Part shown: positions 15,338-27,539 of the stretch, one piece after another
How the letters are laid out: every line of letters starts with the position of its first letter
Numbering within the stretch: the first letter of the stretch is position 1
Assembly (NCBI GenBank): GCA_964035545.1
Contig: OZ037766.1
Coordinates: forward strand, 30,153,140-30,217,139
From: Bugula neritina
Taxonomy: Eukaryota; Bryozoa; Gymnolaemata; Cheilostomatida; Bugulidae
Reading direction: 5' to 3'
DNA length: 64,000 nt
Program-made: the position numbers and the translations under genes
Notes under the pieces: model-generated
What the model saw: only the letters and a program-made list of their open reading frames with translations
Database searches by the model: none
Told to the model about the DNA's origin: nothing

Positions 15338-16512
15338 ATGAGAGTTTGGATTCTGATAGCATTGATACTGAGCGCAGCAGTAGTGTTGATCTCTTCACAA
15401 AACGAAGCAGGTTTTCCCTCTGGAGTCTCTCTTCGTAAGTTCTTAAGATACAATCCTTTAGACAGAGGTAGTTATATAGCTCCAAAAACTGGCACAGTAA
15501 TGTAATTGTTATGTTTGTGAACTTTGCTCCTAGATTGTAGTAAACAAGTTTTTACAATTGGTAAAATATTTAGCTCAATAGACAAATCAAGTTAAAATTG
15601 AATTATCGTAGTAATTTTACTGATCAGTTATTTATTTTTAATTTTTGCATGACATCAATTTTTTTTATTTTTTTTTTATTTAATATTTTATTAGTAGAAA
15701 ACTAGTTGAAATTACAACTATATTGATAAAATAAATCACTGAATTTTAATACTTATCAGGAAGTTATATTTGCATCTTCTCAGAGTATGTATTGAAAAAC
15801 TACTTTCTATTTCAAAAGTTATTCACAAGTCTTAATTTCTATGACATGCGTTTCATTTATTATTTTAGCTTGCCAGGCCTGTTTACGTACTCGTACTCAA
15901 GCATGTTTTCAGCGTTTAGGAGGTGGTAGGGGTGGTAGAGGTCGTAGGGGTGACAGAGGTGTCAGGAGAGGAAATAGAAGAGGGGGCAGGAAAGGTAGAA
16001 GAGGGGGTAGAAAAGGAGAAAGAAGAGGTAGAAGAGGGAGCAGAAGAGATAGAAGAAGAAGTAGCAGGAAAGAAGGAAGGAGAAGTAGAAAAGAGGAAAG
16101 GAGAAGTCTCAAGATCCAAGCTCAGTTCTGCAATGTAGAAGCAGCAACACTTTGTACTAGTCTTTGTCAGCCACCAATTCAAGCACCCACCTTAGCACCA
16201 ATCACTTCAGCACCAATCACTTCAGCACCAAACACACCACCACCAATTATGCTACCTTTAATTACACCACCACCAATTACACCAGCTCCTATTACACCAG
16301 CACCAATTGCAGCTGCACCAACCACTGCTGTAATAACCAAACCAACGTTAACCACTGCTGCACCAACTGCAGCTGCTCTAACCCCTTCAGCGTTGTTCAT
16401 ACCAGCAGTAGTTGTACTACCACCAACCACAACTGTACCAACAACCACAACTGTACCAACAACCACAACTGTACTAACAACTACGGTAAACCCAATGTAC
16501 CAAGGTAAATGA
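15338..16512 (+). CDS. Secreted Cys-flanked Arg/Gly-rich protein with mucin-like tail (copy 2, intact)
   Basis: Two coding exons, 15338-15434 (donor GTAAGT) and 15869-16512 (acceptor TTTTAG, stop TGA), give 246 residues; a non-coding leader exon ends near 15211. Residues 1-20 are a signal peptide (MRVWILIALILSAAVVLISS), so the product should be secreted. Cysteines at about 34, 37 and 45 (CxxC-x7-C) and at 120, 128 and 132 (C-x7-C-xxx-C) flank a linker of about 65 residues made almost only of Arg, Gly, Lys, Ser and Glu (GRRGDRGVRRGNRRGG). Residues 133-246 are Pro/Ala/Thr/Ile repeats (ITPAP, TTTVP) suited to O-glycosylation. The intron is in phase 1, as in copy 4. I recognise no named family. 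A structural, adhesive or antimicrobial secretion is possible, but that is inference. The 3' end CAAG before GTAAAT could also act as a splice donor. Confidence 0.85.
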
Positions 16513-17984
16513 AGATAACCTCTGAGTAGAAATTACTTTTTTTTTATAACGTGTATAAAACTAGAACAAAACGTATTGTGGTTATAGAAAAAATATTTAA
16601 TACAAATTCCTGTATGTTAATCTTCCATATACACTTTTGTTCAGTAGTTTATATTTAATTTTCTACATGCTCTGTTTAAAATATAACAATAATTATAATA
16701 AATATGCATATGTGGGTACTTTCATGTGTGCAGTGTGTCCAAGCATTTAAATCTGTATTTTAAATAAATTCATTTTTTACCCGCAATTATAGTCTGTTCA
16801 AACTACTAATGAGTAATTTGTCCATGTGTTCACATTGCATCAGTTTTGACTGACCAAGCTTATAGCTGCTTTAAAGGATTATTATTTTAACTGATTATAG
16901 TTAGTTAAAATTTTAATCTATTTACCAATAAGAGTTCATGCAATAGAGCATATAATCAGTCTGTCTTACAGTGAGAAATATAAGTTTAGTAGCCAAATGA
17001 TCACTATAGGATCATTCACTATTACAACTCAGTCAAACTTAATAGCTTAGTCATATATAATCAAATGTATCATGATTTTTCTAAATCTCAAAACATTTAG
17101 TTGAACATAATATCATCAGGCTCTTTTACAGAGTTTAGTCAGAAATAATAACATATATTATAGTTCTGTAAAAGTGTATTGTTAAATAATGATGATTTTA
17201 GCTTGTGGAACAAATGTAAGAGCTCAGCTAATCATTCTCAGATAACCACCAATAATATATGATATCATCGCCAAACTGAATTTTAAGTGCTATAAGCAGT
17301 GCTAAAACTACACAGCTGTAGTACAGCATTTTATAAAATTAGGCTGTCATAAAGCTATAAAATATGCATCTATAGATGCATATTTTACACGTCTTAAATA
17401 AAATAGATGATACCATCAACAAGTATGAATCTCTAATTTAATAAATAGCTTTATGACAGCCTAATTTTCCTGTATTATAAAATTACGTATTATGATGAAG
17501 TAGATACTAATTTCTTTTCATTGTTTTGGTGTATTTACTTAATAACATCATCATTTTTAAAATACAAATATGTCCTGAGATTTTGAGTTTTTTTAAATGA
17601 TGTGACTTAGTATATATAGGACATAAAAAAATACATACATATATAACCTCATTATAAAATAGTTTTAATTTTTAGTTTGTTGAACTAACCAACATCAATG
17701 CTGCCAATACAGTTCAAATACTCGTGGGGATGCAATAGTCGTCATATCTGTGTGATAACCACTGACTGAGAGTTTTTTTAAGAAGACTCTGTCACCATTG
17801 TGGCGAAATAGTAATTGTGACTAAATGCTCTCCCTAAAGTCATCAATGCGTGACCATTAATGGTAACTAAACTACTAAATAAGTGTTTACAAATGCAGCA
17901 ATGTAAATTCTATAGACAACGCAGTTTCACCCTAATATAATAATAAATTAGTTTGCTGTCATATTATATATATTTTCTTGGCAC
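16513..17984. other. 3' flank of copy 2 and AT-rich spacer
   Basis: Contains possible AATAAA signals (16697-16702 and near 16762) and a short fold-back at 17335-17468. No gene seen. Confidence 0.5.
17335..17468. repeat. Short fold-back / MITE-like inverted repeat
   Basis: Arms of 24 bases (17335-17358 and 17445-17468), sharing the core TTAGGCTGTCATAAAGC and its complement, are separated by about 86 bases. No coding content. Confidence 0.65.
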
Positions 17985-19260
17985 AGTCTTCAAAGCCAAG
18001 TCTTCTACATTTTCTAAAAATATGTGGCTTGATTAAATTATGAATAAAACTTTTTGATTTATTACAGATTAAGAATTATAATATCTTTTGGATTGGCAAA
18101 CATTATTTAATTTACCAGAAAAACCTCAAAAAGAATTTTGATTTTATTCTAGTTTGCTAACAAAATGTATCTTTGCTATTAAGATGTCATTTTTATGATT
18201 AATAGATAGAACAATCGAAACTTAAAAGCAACTTAAAATGTCTAATTTGCAAAAAAAATTAGGCCTGAGGTTTTATGATAAAATGAATTTTTGGCCAACT
18301 TTTCTAACCTATTTGTCGTTGGAAACATTTAAAAACAAAAAGCTTTTTAGAAAATAACAATAAAATGCTATGAGACAGTAAACTCAGTTAAATTTCCAAA
18401 GCTACTCACATATATATCAGAATGCTTTTGTACTATTTGAAGGTTATGATAGATTAGCAATTAAAGTAGTTGTAGAAGAAGGTATCCAGCTAGTTCAACC
18501 AAAGTTTTTCAATGGCAATTGTGAAAAAAAAACTGTCAGTCATGTGTTGATGTCTTTTTTCACTAAAACCAAATGCATAAACATTTTACTCACTCAGATA
18601 GAGCCAATCATGTGCCTGTAAGTTTGTTGGCACAACCCGCTTTTATAGTTATACGAAGCAGGCTAAACCGCCATGTGGAAAATTTGAATCAGTGCCATTT
18701 TTCTTATAACACAACTTGTTTTAAGTATTTATGCAAGCTGGAAAGTGATTTATTATAGAGATTAACAATAAAAAGCACGAAAAGATGAATAAATATTATT
18801 ATAAACAAATAACAGCAATTTTTGATATGATCTGTCATATTGCAACCATACATTTTACATCTTTATAAGAATTCTGGAAACGCTTTAAAATTCCAAGCAG
18901 CAATTTTGTATATGATGCTGTTTCTTATTTTTGCTATCAAATAAAGTTTACTGATTATTTAAAATCTTAAGTTAATTTATTTCACGCTTGTAACTGGACA
19001 TATCAGCAATGTGTAACATCAGAACTTGGCAAACATTTCTAACGATAATCACCATTCCAAAAACTACAGAACTTCTTTTGAAAAAGTTATCAATTTCAGA
19101 TGAAGCATGCATGTGGCTAAATTTTTCAATTTGACTTTAGGAGTTTAGTATACTAAAAACTTTTATATTATAATTGAAAACCAATTGCTAACATGGATTG
19201 TGATGTGGGAATATCGAAAATTGCAATATTTTTTTATCTAAAACAATTGGGAATTTTGTG
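17985..19260 (+). repeat. Orphan flank copy of the secreted-family duplication unit
   Basis: 17985-18420 matches the region just after copy 1 (13420-13870, sharing CATTTTCTAAAAATATGTGG). 18910-19250 matches the 3' flank of copy 4 (30490-30790), including the CAAATAAAG poly(A) context. The coding exons between are absent, so this is a gene-less remnant of the unit. Confidence 0.75.
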
Positions 19261-19610
19261 TCTAGCGCTTAATAGGGGGTAAAATTGAGTTTTAATATAA
19301 CAGTGCTTGCCTGTATACAAGACATATTATTCACAGTGCTAACATAAAAGGTTTTATGAAATGTTAGTTGAAGAAACTCTGAAAAATTTTGAATTTTTAT
19401 TGAGTCAATAAATTAAATAAATGTCATCAATTGTAGAGTTGATGAAAGTATTAATTCTATTTTTAAAGATTTGCCTTATCCACATATTAAAACTCATATG
19501 TTAAAAATAATAGTTATTTCAACACTATTTTCAAAATCATCACAATGACTTCAGGTTTTACAAAGCTCTTTGAGTAAGCATATATAGCTACATATTAATG
19601 TATACATGTC

Positions 19611-19829
19611 ACTAAGTTTTTAGATTGCAATCCTATATTGACTTGTATCTGTGATTATTCAAATGTCACCTGTGAAGTTGTTGTATATTCATACCAGTTG
19701 TAACATTTTAAGCTTGACCACAGGTTTTTTAACATAATAACCGTAATCTTTGTAAAGAAAACTCTACAGGTGACATTTGAATAATCACAAATACAAGTCA
19801 AATCTAGGATTTCAATCTAAAAACTCAGT
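19611..19829. repeat. Fold-back element with 63-base arms
   Basis: 19611-19673 and 19766-19829 are near-perfect reverse complements (both contain ATTCAAATGTCACCTGT or its complement), around a loop of about 92 bases. It looks like a non-autonomous inverted-repeat element; target duplications were not resolved. Confidence 0.8.
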
Positions 19830-19871
19830 AATTTGTATACTTTATTATGTAGCTATGGTTACTCAAAAAAT

Positions 19872-20158
<287 letters not shown>

Positions 20159-20874
20159 TTATGTCTGTCATATATATATAAGTGATCAATAAAATATATG
20201 GCAACTGTTGCTGTCTACACATAATTAAAATAAATGCATAATCCTCGTTAATACTGAAACCCCATGCCGAATGCAAGTTTAAACCCTTTGGTGCTTATAG
20301 TTGGTTTAGAAGCAACTGATAATAGACATGATAGGGAAGTTAGTAGCAGCTGCCCTTAACTGCTTTGTTTAAGATAGTAAGCTTCTAGCATTCCTACAGA
20401 TTTCCATTATTCTCCTAATACTATCATCAGCAACTACAAACAGTGTAGCAGTTCGTGGATGTTAGGAGATTCCTTGGCATGATGTCATATGATTTACATA
20501 CCATATAACAATGAGCTGCTATGCAGAGCTTTTTGGTATGAGTTAGGAGAAGACAACTCCTGGGAGTAAAATTATATCTATGCTTCTAATAAAGTTGATG
20601 ATAAAGTGTTTTTGCTTGTGATTTCGTGTTTTAATTAACATTTACAATCATGCTAGTACACGTATGTTTTATAAGGAAGGAGCATTGAGGTTTACTAAGA
20701 TTTTCTTTTGTTATTCAAATTAGTTAAATGTGTTAAGATATTTTCAATTATGTGGTACCACTGTTATTGTCTTAAAACTCAAAAAATTCTTTTAGTTTTA
20801 TAGTTCGTGTTGTGAAAGCAAGGACATGAAACGACTGAAAAAAAAGAAAAAAGTGCAAAAATTTTCCTATCACA
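20159..20874. other. Spacer, nothing recognised
   Basis: No exon, RNA gene or delimited repeat seen. Confidence 0.45.
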
Positions 20875-21152
20875 GCGACTGTACACAGATTAAGACATAA
20901 TGCTCTCACTTTATGGTCAGTAATTGAGTTCTCTATAACCATCCAAGTCACAGCTAGCATTTTTTAAGGCTCGTGACTCTTAGATAAACTCCTAGAGTCA
21001 CTTGAGCTCTCTGGTTTAAGCTTACACACCGTTTAAATATGCTTTAGTGAAACTACAATTTTTTATACTATAACTATTGCGAAGCTGTGGGCCATGGTAC
21101 TCTGTTCTGTGCTGAGGAGGGGACAAATCCCAAAACAGCTGCTGTACACAGA
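20875..21152 (+). mobile_element. Hammerhead-bearing non-coding element (copy 2, decayed)
   Basis: Begins with CTGTACACAGATTAAG, which is itself the 3' end of a hammerhead, then about 9 bases later the body start ATGCTCTCAC, the palindromic middle, CATGGTACTCTG and a second, decayed hammerhead. This junction shows the units can lie head to tail (ribozyme-body-ribozyme) with no TA array between. Confidence 0.7.
21106..21152 (+). ncRNA. Decayed hammerhead ribozyme
   Basis: Stem I (TCTGTG with CACAGA), the box CTGAGGA (21112-21118), stem II GGGG with TCCC and stem III are all visible. The conserved GAAA is AAAA (21132-21135) and the cleavage triplet is GTA. Loss of the invariant G should abolish activity. 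Confidence 0.75.
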
Positions 21153-21203
21153 TTGACACACACACACACGCGCGCGCACGCACACACGCACGCACACACA
21201 CAT
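21153..21203. repeat. CA/CG dinucleotide tract
   Basis: Alternating CA with CG units, joining the hammerhead element to a pentamer array. Confidence 0.85.
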
Positions 21204-21372
21204 GTAGAGTAGAGTAGAGTAGAGTAGGGTAGGGTAGGGTAGGGCAGGGTAGGGTAGGGTAGGGTAGGGTAGGGTAGGGTAGGGTAGGGTAGGGTAGGGT
21301 AGGGTAGGGTAGGGTAGGGTAGGGTAGGGTAGGGTAGGGTAGGGTAGAGTAGAGTAGAGTAGAGTAGAGTAG
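21204..21372 (+). repeat. Pentamer array TAGGG/TAGAG (array 1)
   Basis: About 34 units; GGGTA in the centre, GAGTA on both edges, one GGGCA near 21241. Followed by GGTAACGGTTGGT-type sequence also found beside the 28.7 kb array. The TLPYP-like open frames are artefacts. Confidence 0.95.
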
Positions 21373-21417
21373 GGTAATGGTAACGGTTGGCAACGGTTGG
21401 TAACAGTTGGTATATAA

Positions 21418-21531
21418 CAGTACAAAAATTTCAACGGGTGGCTTTTACAATGCAATGCAACCCGGAGAAATTTCAACCCGGCCAAATTGAAATTTTGACC
21501 GAAAATCGTGAAGGTATAAACGCAACTTTAC
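21418..21531 (+). mobile_element. Right end of a MITE (truncated copy)
   Basis: About 110 bases nearly identical to 34393-34502, ending GGTATAAACGCAACTT, the terminal inverted repeat seen in full at 34054 and 34502. The left half is missing. Confidence 0.7.
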
Positions 21532-21965
21532 TAGATTTTAAATGAAAATGGAACAGGCATTAATGACACAGGTAAAAATGGCACACAGATGTTAAACTTT
21601 TCCAAACCCCAAACCTTTATCCCAAACTCAAATCCCCATTCTAAACCATCAAATTTTCATATGGAAAGTGCGTCATTTTTATCTGCTTTTTCATATGTGT
21701 TATCTTAATACCTGTGTCACTTTACCAATTAAACACTATGTTACTAGCATCAGTGTACTTTAAATCGTGATTCAATATTCATTAGGCTATTTGAAAAAAC
21801 TATAGCCAAAGTTAAAGTAAAGTTGTTTTTAAAATAACAAAATAAGTTTTGATACTGATGACCAAACTTTTTTTTCTCCGAATATTTAGATAGTAAATTT
21901 TAAAATTTCAAAGATTATTTACTGCTTTTCATTGTTATGGCCCAAATTTGATTGTTTTCTTTCAG

Positions 21966-22620
21966 ATTGTCAAGACTGCTTACGTACTCGTAGTCAAGCA
22001 TGTCTTCGCCGTCTAGAAAATAGTAGGAGAGGTAAAAGTAGTAGAAAAGCCAGAAGAAAAGGCAGAAAAAGTATAAAAAAAGGAAGTAGAAGTAGTAGAA
22101 AGAAAGGGGGCAAATCTGCAAGGAGAAATAGCAGAAGACAACAAAAGAGAGATGACAGAAGAGCTAGAAGAAGAGGTCTTGGGAACAGAGCTCAACTCTG
22201 CAATGTAGCAGCAGGACAGCTCTGTGTTACTTTTTGCCAGCCGCCAACCTCAGCAACTACACCATTTCCAATTACTCCAGCACCAATCACCCCAGCACCA
22301 TTCACACCACCTCCATTTATACTATACCTGTCATTACACCAGCACTCATTACACCAGCTCCTATTACACCAGCTCCTGTCACTGCTGCACCACCAACTCC
22401 CGAACCAACCTCCACAACAACCTCTGCACTAACCCTAGCACCAACCCCTTCACCAACCCCCGCACCAACCCAAGCCCCAACTCCAGCACCAACCACCACA
22501 ACAACCACCACAACAACCACCACAACAACCACCACAACAACCACCACAACAACCACCACAACAACCACCACAACAACCCCCACAACAACCGCTGCACCTG
22601 GTCCAAAGGGAAAAAGATGA
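21966..22620 (+). pseudogene. Copy 3 of the secreted basic/mucin family (no signal exon, frameshifted tail)
   Basis: The main exon starts after acceptor TTTCAG (21965) and keeps all six cysteines: CQDC, x7, C, then C-x7-C-xxx-C ending CQPP. Between them is a linker rich in Arg, Lys and Ser (GKSSRKARRKGRKS, RRQQKRDDRRARRR). An extra TA at about 22325-22326, relative to copy 2, shifts the Pro/Thr tail out of frame. The original frame then runs to a stop at 22432 as His/Gln/Leu-rich sequence, while the ancestral tail (TPAPITPAP, a long Thr run, GPKGKR) continues in another frame to 22620. No signal exon or leader was found in the 5.4 kb upstream; a pentamer array and mobile elements occupy it. 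A shortened, active product spliced from elsewhere cannot be excluded. Confidence 0.75.
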
Positions 22621-22789
22621 TAATAAAAAATGTGTTTGAAACCGTAGCATCTGTGCAGTTGGCTGCATGTACTAAATTATTTTGACCGTTTGATTTCTTT
22701 TTTGTTTTGCAAATTAACATGTTTTTTGTGAAACTATGATGATTTGGAAAATTTTGATGTCTATACTGAATTTGCATTTGTAGCTATCA

Positions 22790-22795
22790 AATAAA
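22790..22795 (+). terminator. Poly(A) signal of copy 3
   Basis: AATAAA in the context GCTATCAAATAAA, shared with the 3' flanks at 18.9 and 30.5 kb. Confidence 0.6.
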
Positions 22796-23134
22796 TTTTA
22801 TTGTTTTATTTACAACTGCACAAGCTAAATTATATTCCTTTTTTACTATAACGCACTTTATAAGAATATTCATGAGCAACATCATCATTTGTTAAACATT
22901 TCTAACTAAAATAGTCAATTTCAGAATTCAAAAATTTCACAATTACTTTACACTCTATATAATATATTGTCCAGCCACAATTAATTTCCATGCATCTGTT
23001 ACGCAGTGTCAAAGCTTTTAGAAGTAAGTTGTATATTCTTTAATTTGCTGCTATATTTTGTGTTGAGCTGCAATAATATAAATTATATTTAGTTTGTGTA
23101 GTATGATTGTACTGATAGAGCACTAGATAGCAAC
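22796..23134. other. Spacer, nothing recognised
   Basis: Similar to 38890-39240, the flank after copy 5 (shared AAAGCTTTTAGAAGTAAGTT), so it is part of the duplicated unit. No gene. Confidence 0.5.
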
Positions 23135-24370
23135 TGACAACCAACCCCACTAACAATTTACATTTATATCACATTCGAAAAAACGTTTATTAAAATATGT
23201 TTAAATGTCGACACCTTTTTTACTGCATATAATAGAATATTTAGGAAAAGCATTTTTGCCAAAACATTTCACAAATGTTGAGTTGCATTAAGTTGCATGT
23301 AGATGTGTTTTATACAACTTTGGTAAAAAGTTGTGATTCAACATTATTTAAATGTTTAAGTTTTAATGTATCTCTTTGTCTCACACAACGTTTAGGCAAA
23401 ACGTTTTCTGCAAACCATTTTACCAACGTTTTATAAACAAGTCATACAAACACTGCTATAATGTAGCTTTGATAACATTTTTATAATTTGTAAACCAACG
23501 TTAAGTTGAATGTTGAAATGTAAATGTAATTTAGCTTTTTTATCCAAATCGTTCTATAAACAACTTTTCATAAATCTTATTATAATATGTTGTGTAAACT
23601 CTATGCAGCATTGCAAATATAGGTTATTATAACCATATGGCAAGGTTTACATAACCATTGCTATATGAAAGTATCTATATAGCAGTAAAATATTTTAAAA
23701 GTTTTGTATTGTTATTTATCAAAAGGACAAATTCATACGTGGAGAAAGGACAATTCCTCATTTCTTCTTCTCTATTGTGCATCATAATAAGGTGTATTAA
23801 CATTTGCAGCAGATCAACTATCGTGATAGTTGACAACCGTCATAGCCAATCAGCGGATTCAGATTTGATACACTATAGGCCTCCAATTAGTAATGCATTG
23901 GGATGAGTGCTATTGACAAACATCTATATAGTTGATTGTACAAGTTTGTATAACGCGCAGTTGAATAGCAGCATTGAAGTAGCTAAGTAGTGTTTCTGCT
24001 ATCAGCAATTATGTAATGTTTTCTTATTTGTGCAGTAGTTACGTATACCTGTGCATTTTTTGTATAATAAACTCTTTTTTACTTTAACTTGGCAATATTG
24101 CATTAGCTCTAAATAACCCGTAATTGATGAAAGCGCAAATTCACAACAATATTATACAAGTGAGGCTTTTATATTGGATGTGTGTTCATAACTTTATTGT
24201 TTAAAAATGAAGAACAATAATTACAAACAATGATTATTACTAAAAAAACATGTGTAACCTAAATTGAAGACATATTTGTCCAATTAAATGACCTAAAATG
24301 AGTTACATATAAAATAAATGTGGCAATGAGCAGATAAATAAATTCATATTGGAGCTAATGCAACAATTAT
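23135..24370 (+). repeat. AACGTT-rich dispersed repeat, older copy
   Basis: Aligns with 63225-64000. In the 63 kb copy many AACGTT words survive; here most appear as AACATT or ATGTT. About 470 bases (roughly 23680-24150) have no match at 63.78 kb, so they are an insertion here or a loss there. Confidence 0.75.
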
Positions 24371-24884
24371 AGATAGCAACAGGTCTTAAGAAGTACAGCA
24401 AAAACTTAAACAGAAAAAAATTTAAACCAATTATTTTAAAATGTTGCTTTAAAACATATATAGCTATTTAGTGAAGTCAGCGAAACATACTTTTCTGTAT
24501 ATTATAAGCAAGTAAACGAAATAACACCAATTATCATATTTATAGAACGCTACTTCCTTTATATCCAAAGCTGAACATTAGCAACGAGCTTTATTACCAC
24601 TTTGGAGATTTAAAGTTATTTTAGCTCTTTCTATTAAGCTTCATCTAAAATTGAGGCCTAACTAAATGTTATAAAATATAAATAGGTTTCTGAAAATTGT
24701 GAATTCAGTCTGCTCATTCTTTTCCTCAAAACATATACTTAAAACTTCAAGGTCACGTTCTTTACAGTAAGATAGTGACCACCTACAAAGCACCAGAATA
24801 CACACTAGAAACAAAAAACATACAATGTAAATGTATATAAGCTGTGGTGAACTGAAGTGGTGTTTCAGAATAAGCTGTGAAAAT

Positions 24885-25850
24885 GGGTGGGCAACTTCAA
24901 ATTTCTGTATATTCCCCTATAAATATGACAAACAATTTGATATATTCCTAAATGGGTAGGCAACTTTGAGCTTATGTACATTTCACTATAAAAATGACAA
25001 ACAAGGGTGCAGATCATAAATGGGTGACAACTTCAAGTTTATGCAAATTCTGCAATAAAGATGGCAAACAAGACAGCTTTGATAGTGGGTGGGCAACTTC
25101 AATTTTAACTAGATTTTACTATAAAAGTGACTAACAAGAAAGTTGAAATATGGGTGGGCAACTTCAACTTTATAAAAATTTTGCCATAAAGATGACAAAC
25201 AATAAAATTAGGAAATAGGTGGGCAACTTCAATTTTATGTACATTTCACTATCAAGATGGCATACAAGAAAGTTAGAAAATTGGTGGGCAACTTCAATTT
25301 TATGTACATTTCACTATCAAGATGGCATACAAGACTGTTCAGAGGTTGGTGGGTACTTTATATTCAATGTAAATTTTATTTTTGAAATGACAAACAATTT
25401 GACACGTTTATAAATGGGTGGGCAACTTCAATGTTGTGTACATTCAGTTATAAAAATGACCAACAAGAGTGTTCGGAATTTGGTGTACAAACTAGACTTT
25501 ATGTAAATTTTACTATAAAGGAGATAAACAAGAAATTTAGAACATAGTGTAATGGATTTTCATCCCCTATCGTTTTGAAAAATTCTAGTTGCTATCACTG
25601 AAAAATACCCTGCCTTTTGTTCTCTCTCACAAAGTTACTACAATAGGTAGGCAACTTCACGCTATAAAGATGATTAACAATAATATCTGATCATAAGTGG
25701 GTGACCTCAACTTTATACACACTGCTCTATAAAAATGACAAACAAATAAAAACTTGTGAAAATAGGTGGGCAATTTCTAATTCATGTACATTTTACTATA
25801 AAAATAACTAACAAGGAAATGGAAAAATGGGTAGGCAACTTTCAGTTAAA
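24885..25850 (+). repeat. Minisatellite with period of about 65 bases
   Basis: About 14 diverged units beginning GGGTGGGCAACTTCAA and ending near ATGACAAACAAG, interrupted at about 25545-25644. Units near 25216 and 25281 are almost identical to each other, showing local homogenisation. Non-coding. Confidence 0.9.
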
Positions 25851-26183
25851 TTCCAATAAATTACTTAAAACTGCGAAATATTGCACTTTTCAAATAATTA
25901 TTGATATAATGTAGATTTTGACTTAACTTCGTACATAACACCATTAGTGCATAGCTTATATGTTTGCATTTAAACAAAATTTTAAACTTTTTAAAAAAAT
26001 TGATAACTATTATAATGCAAAATTTAAATTAATAAAATATGTTTCTTTCCAACATTACAAGCTTCAAATAATCAGAATTGGGCTCACCAACCTATCAATA
26101 AGTTCACATAGTGGCACCTGTGCATTTACTCATATACAGTGTGTAAATTACAGATAACTTCATTGGTATGACTATAAATTTAC

Positions 26184-27385
26184 CTGAATAGCCAAGTACA
26201 TGGGAATAGCTAAACTTCTATCATTCAATACAAGCAAGGTATAGATAGATTCTTCTTGACGCAGAGCCTGGATGTTTCTCATATCAAGTAACCACAGATG
26301 TGAAAATGGCCTAAGGGAAATAAGAAAATATACACAGACTAAACTAATAATTGAAATAGGCTATAACAAACTATTTTCTGACAAAAAAGGAATATTTTGT
26401 AAAAAGCTAGAATGGTAAGGGTAACGGGAAGGGGGAGCACAGCGGTCATATAAAGGGTACAAAAAGCTGGCCAAGTTGTAAGAGAATTTATTTACTTAGA
26501 GTTGGGATTTTTTTGTAAAAAGGTATTGACATAATTATTTAACCATTGTAGATTCAACACTTGCAGAACATACATGTTGAAAAGGCGAGTCAAAAACTGT
26601 ATTTATACAGCTACTTTTTGTAAATCTTTTAAGATGTCGTTAAAGCTTAATAACTTTTTACACTCAAAGGTAACAATAAAAACCTATAAAGTTTACTGAT
26701 GTTGTTGCCATTGCTTGTCTCTACATTGTTTAACTAGTATAACAGCAAACTCTAAAATAGATTTCCCTTGAGCCACATTTATTTTCAAATTGGCCACACG
26801 GAGCACAGTGGCCAAGCTGATTATTGCACCCTGATCACTGTTATTAGTTTGTTTGCCAAAAATTTTAGTTGAAACGTTAATGAAATTTATAGATATAGCC
26901 ATTTCTGAGTTGTTTGTAAAATATCAAGGACATCATGGTAAGACTACAAAGCTACAAGTTGAAGCTCCCCTAATATACACATCTGGTGAAGTTAAAACTT
27001 CAATTGCCATTTTATACATCATACAAAACACTCTGCTGTTGCTACTATAGTATAGATAGTAATGATATTCATTTTATATTATATCATTGATCGAATATTC
27101 ATGCATATGTGACTAAAATAAATTGAAATTTGCTCATTTGCTCCCCCTCTCCCTTCCATGTACTCCAGCCACAAACCGAAGCCATGCACCTTAGCTACAA
27201 ATCAAAGAAAAAAGTTCATTCATAATTGTGTAGTACATGTTACTAAAGTTTTTTTCTGATAAAAGTTCCTCTGAAGTGAAAATAAAAAAAACATTTTCAG
27301 ATCTAAACAGTAATGAAAATGGCACCATAGAACCGAGTGATTTGCATTTTATTTTGCTTTCCACTGCTATCCGTGGTGACACAAA
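26184..27385 (-). CDS. Three internal exons of an unidentified minus-strand gene
   Basis: Exons 27385-27244 (acceptor TACAG, donor GTAACA), 26904-26697 (acceptor CTCAG, donor GTAAAC) and 26310-26184 (acceptor CCTTAG, donor GTAAAT) join in matching phases (1, then 2, then out in 0) with no stop, giving about 158 residues. The exons start FVSPRIAVESKIKCK, continue MAISINFINVSTKIFG with possible N-glycosylation sites at NVS and NNS, then GAIISLATVLRVANLK, and end with HLWLLDMRNIQALRQ and LLVLNDRSLAIPMYL. I do not recognise the family. Because the membrane genes at 1-3.9 kb are on the same strand and lack 5' exons, these could be their extracellular part, with the secreted genes nested in a large intron; this is speculative. 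Further exons on either side were not found. Confidence 0.6.
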
Positions 27386-27539
27386 CTGTACAGCTAAAAC
27401 ATGAATTTTGCTGTAGGTCTGAAAGAATATTTTTATTTGTTTGTAATATCAAATGAATAAAAATCAAATGCTACAAAATCCGCAAAGTTTAAATATATTT
27501 GTTGTGTCCCACCCATTGGCCATTATATGTTGGTATGGG

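Noticed and set aside
25219-25413. 64-residue frame in the minisatellite
   Set aside because: It follows the 65-base repeat and lacks any other coding sign.
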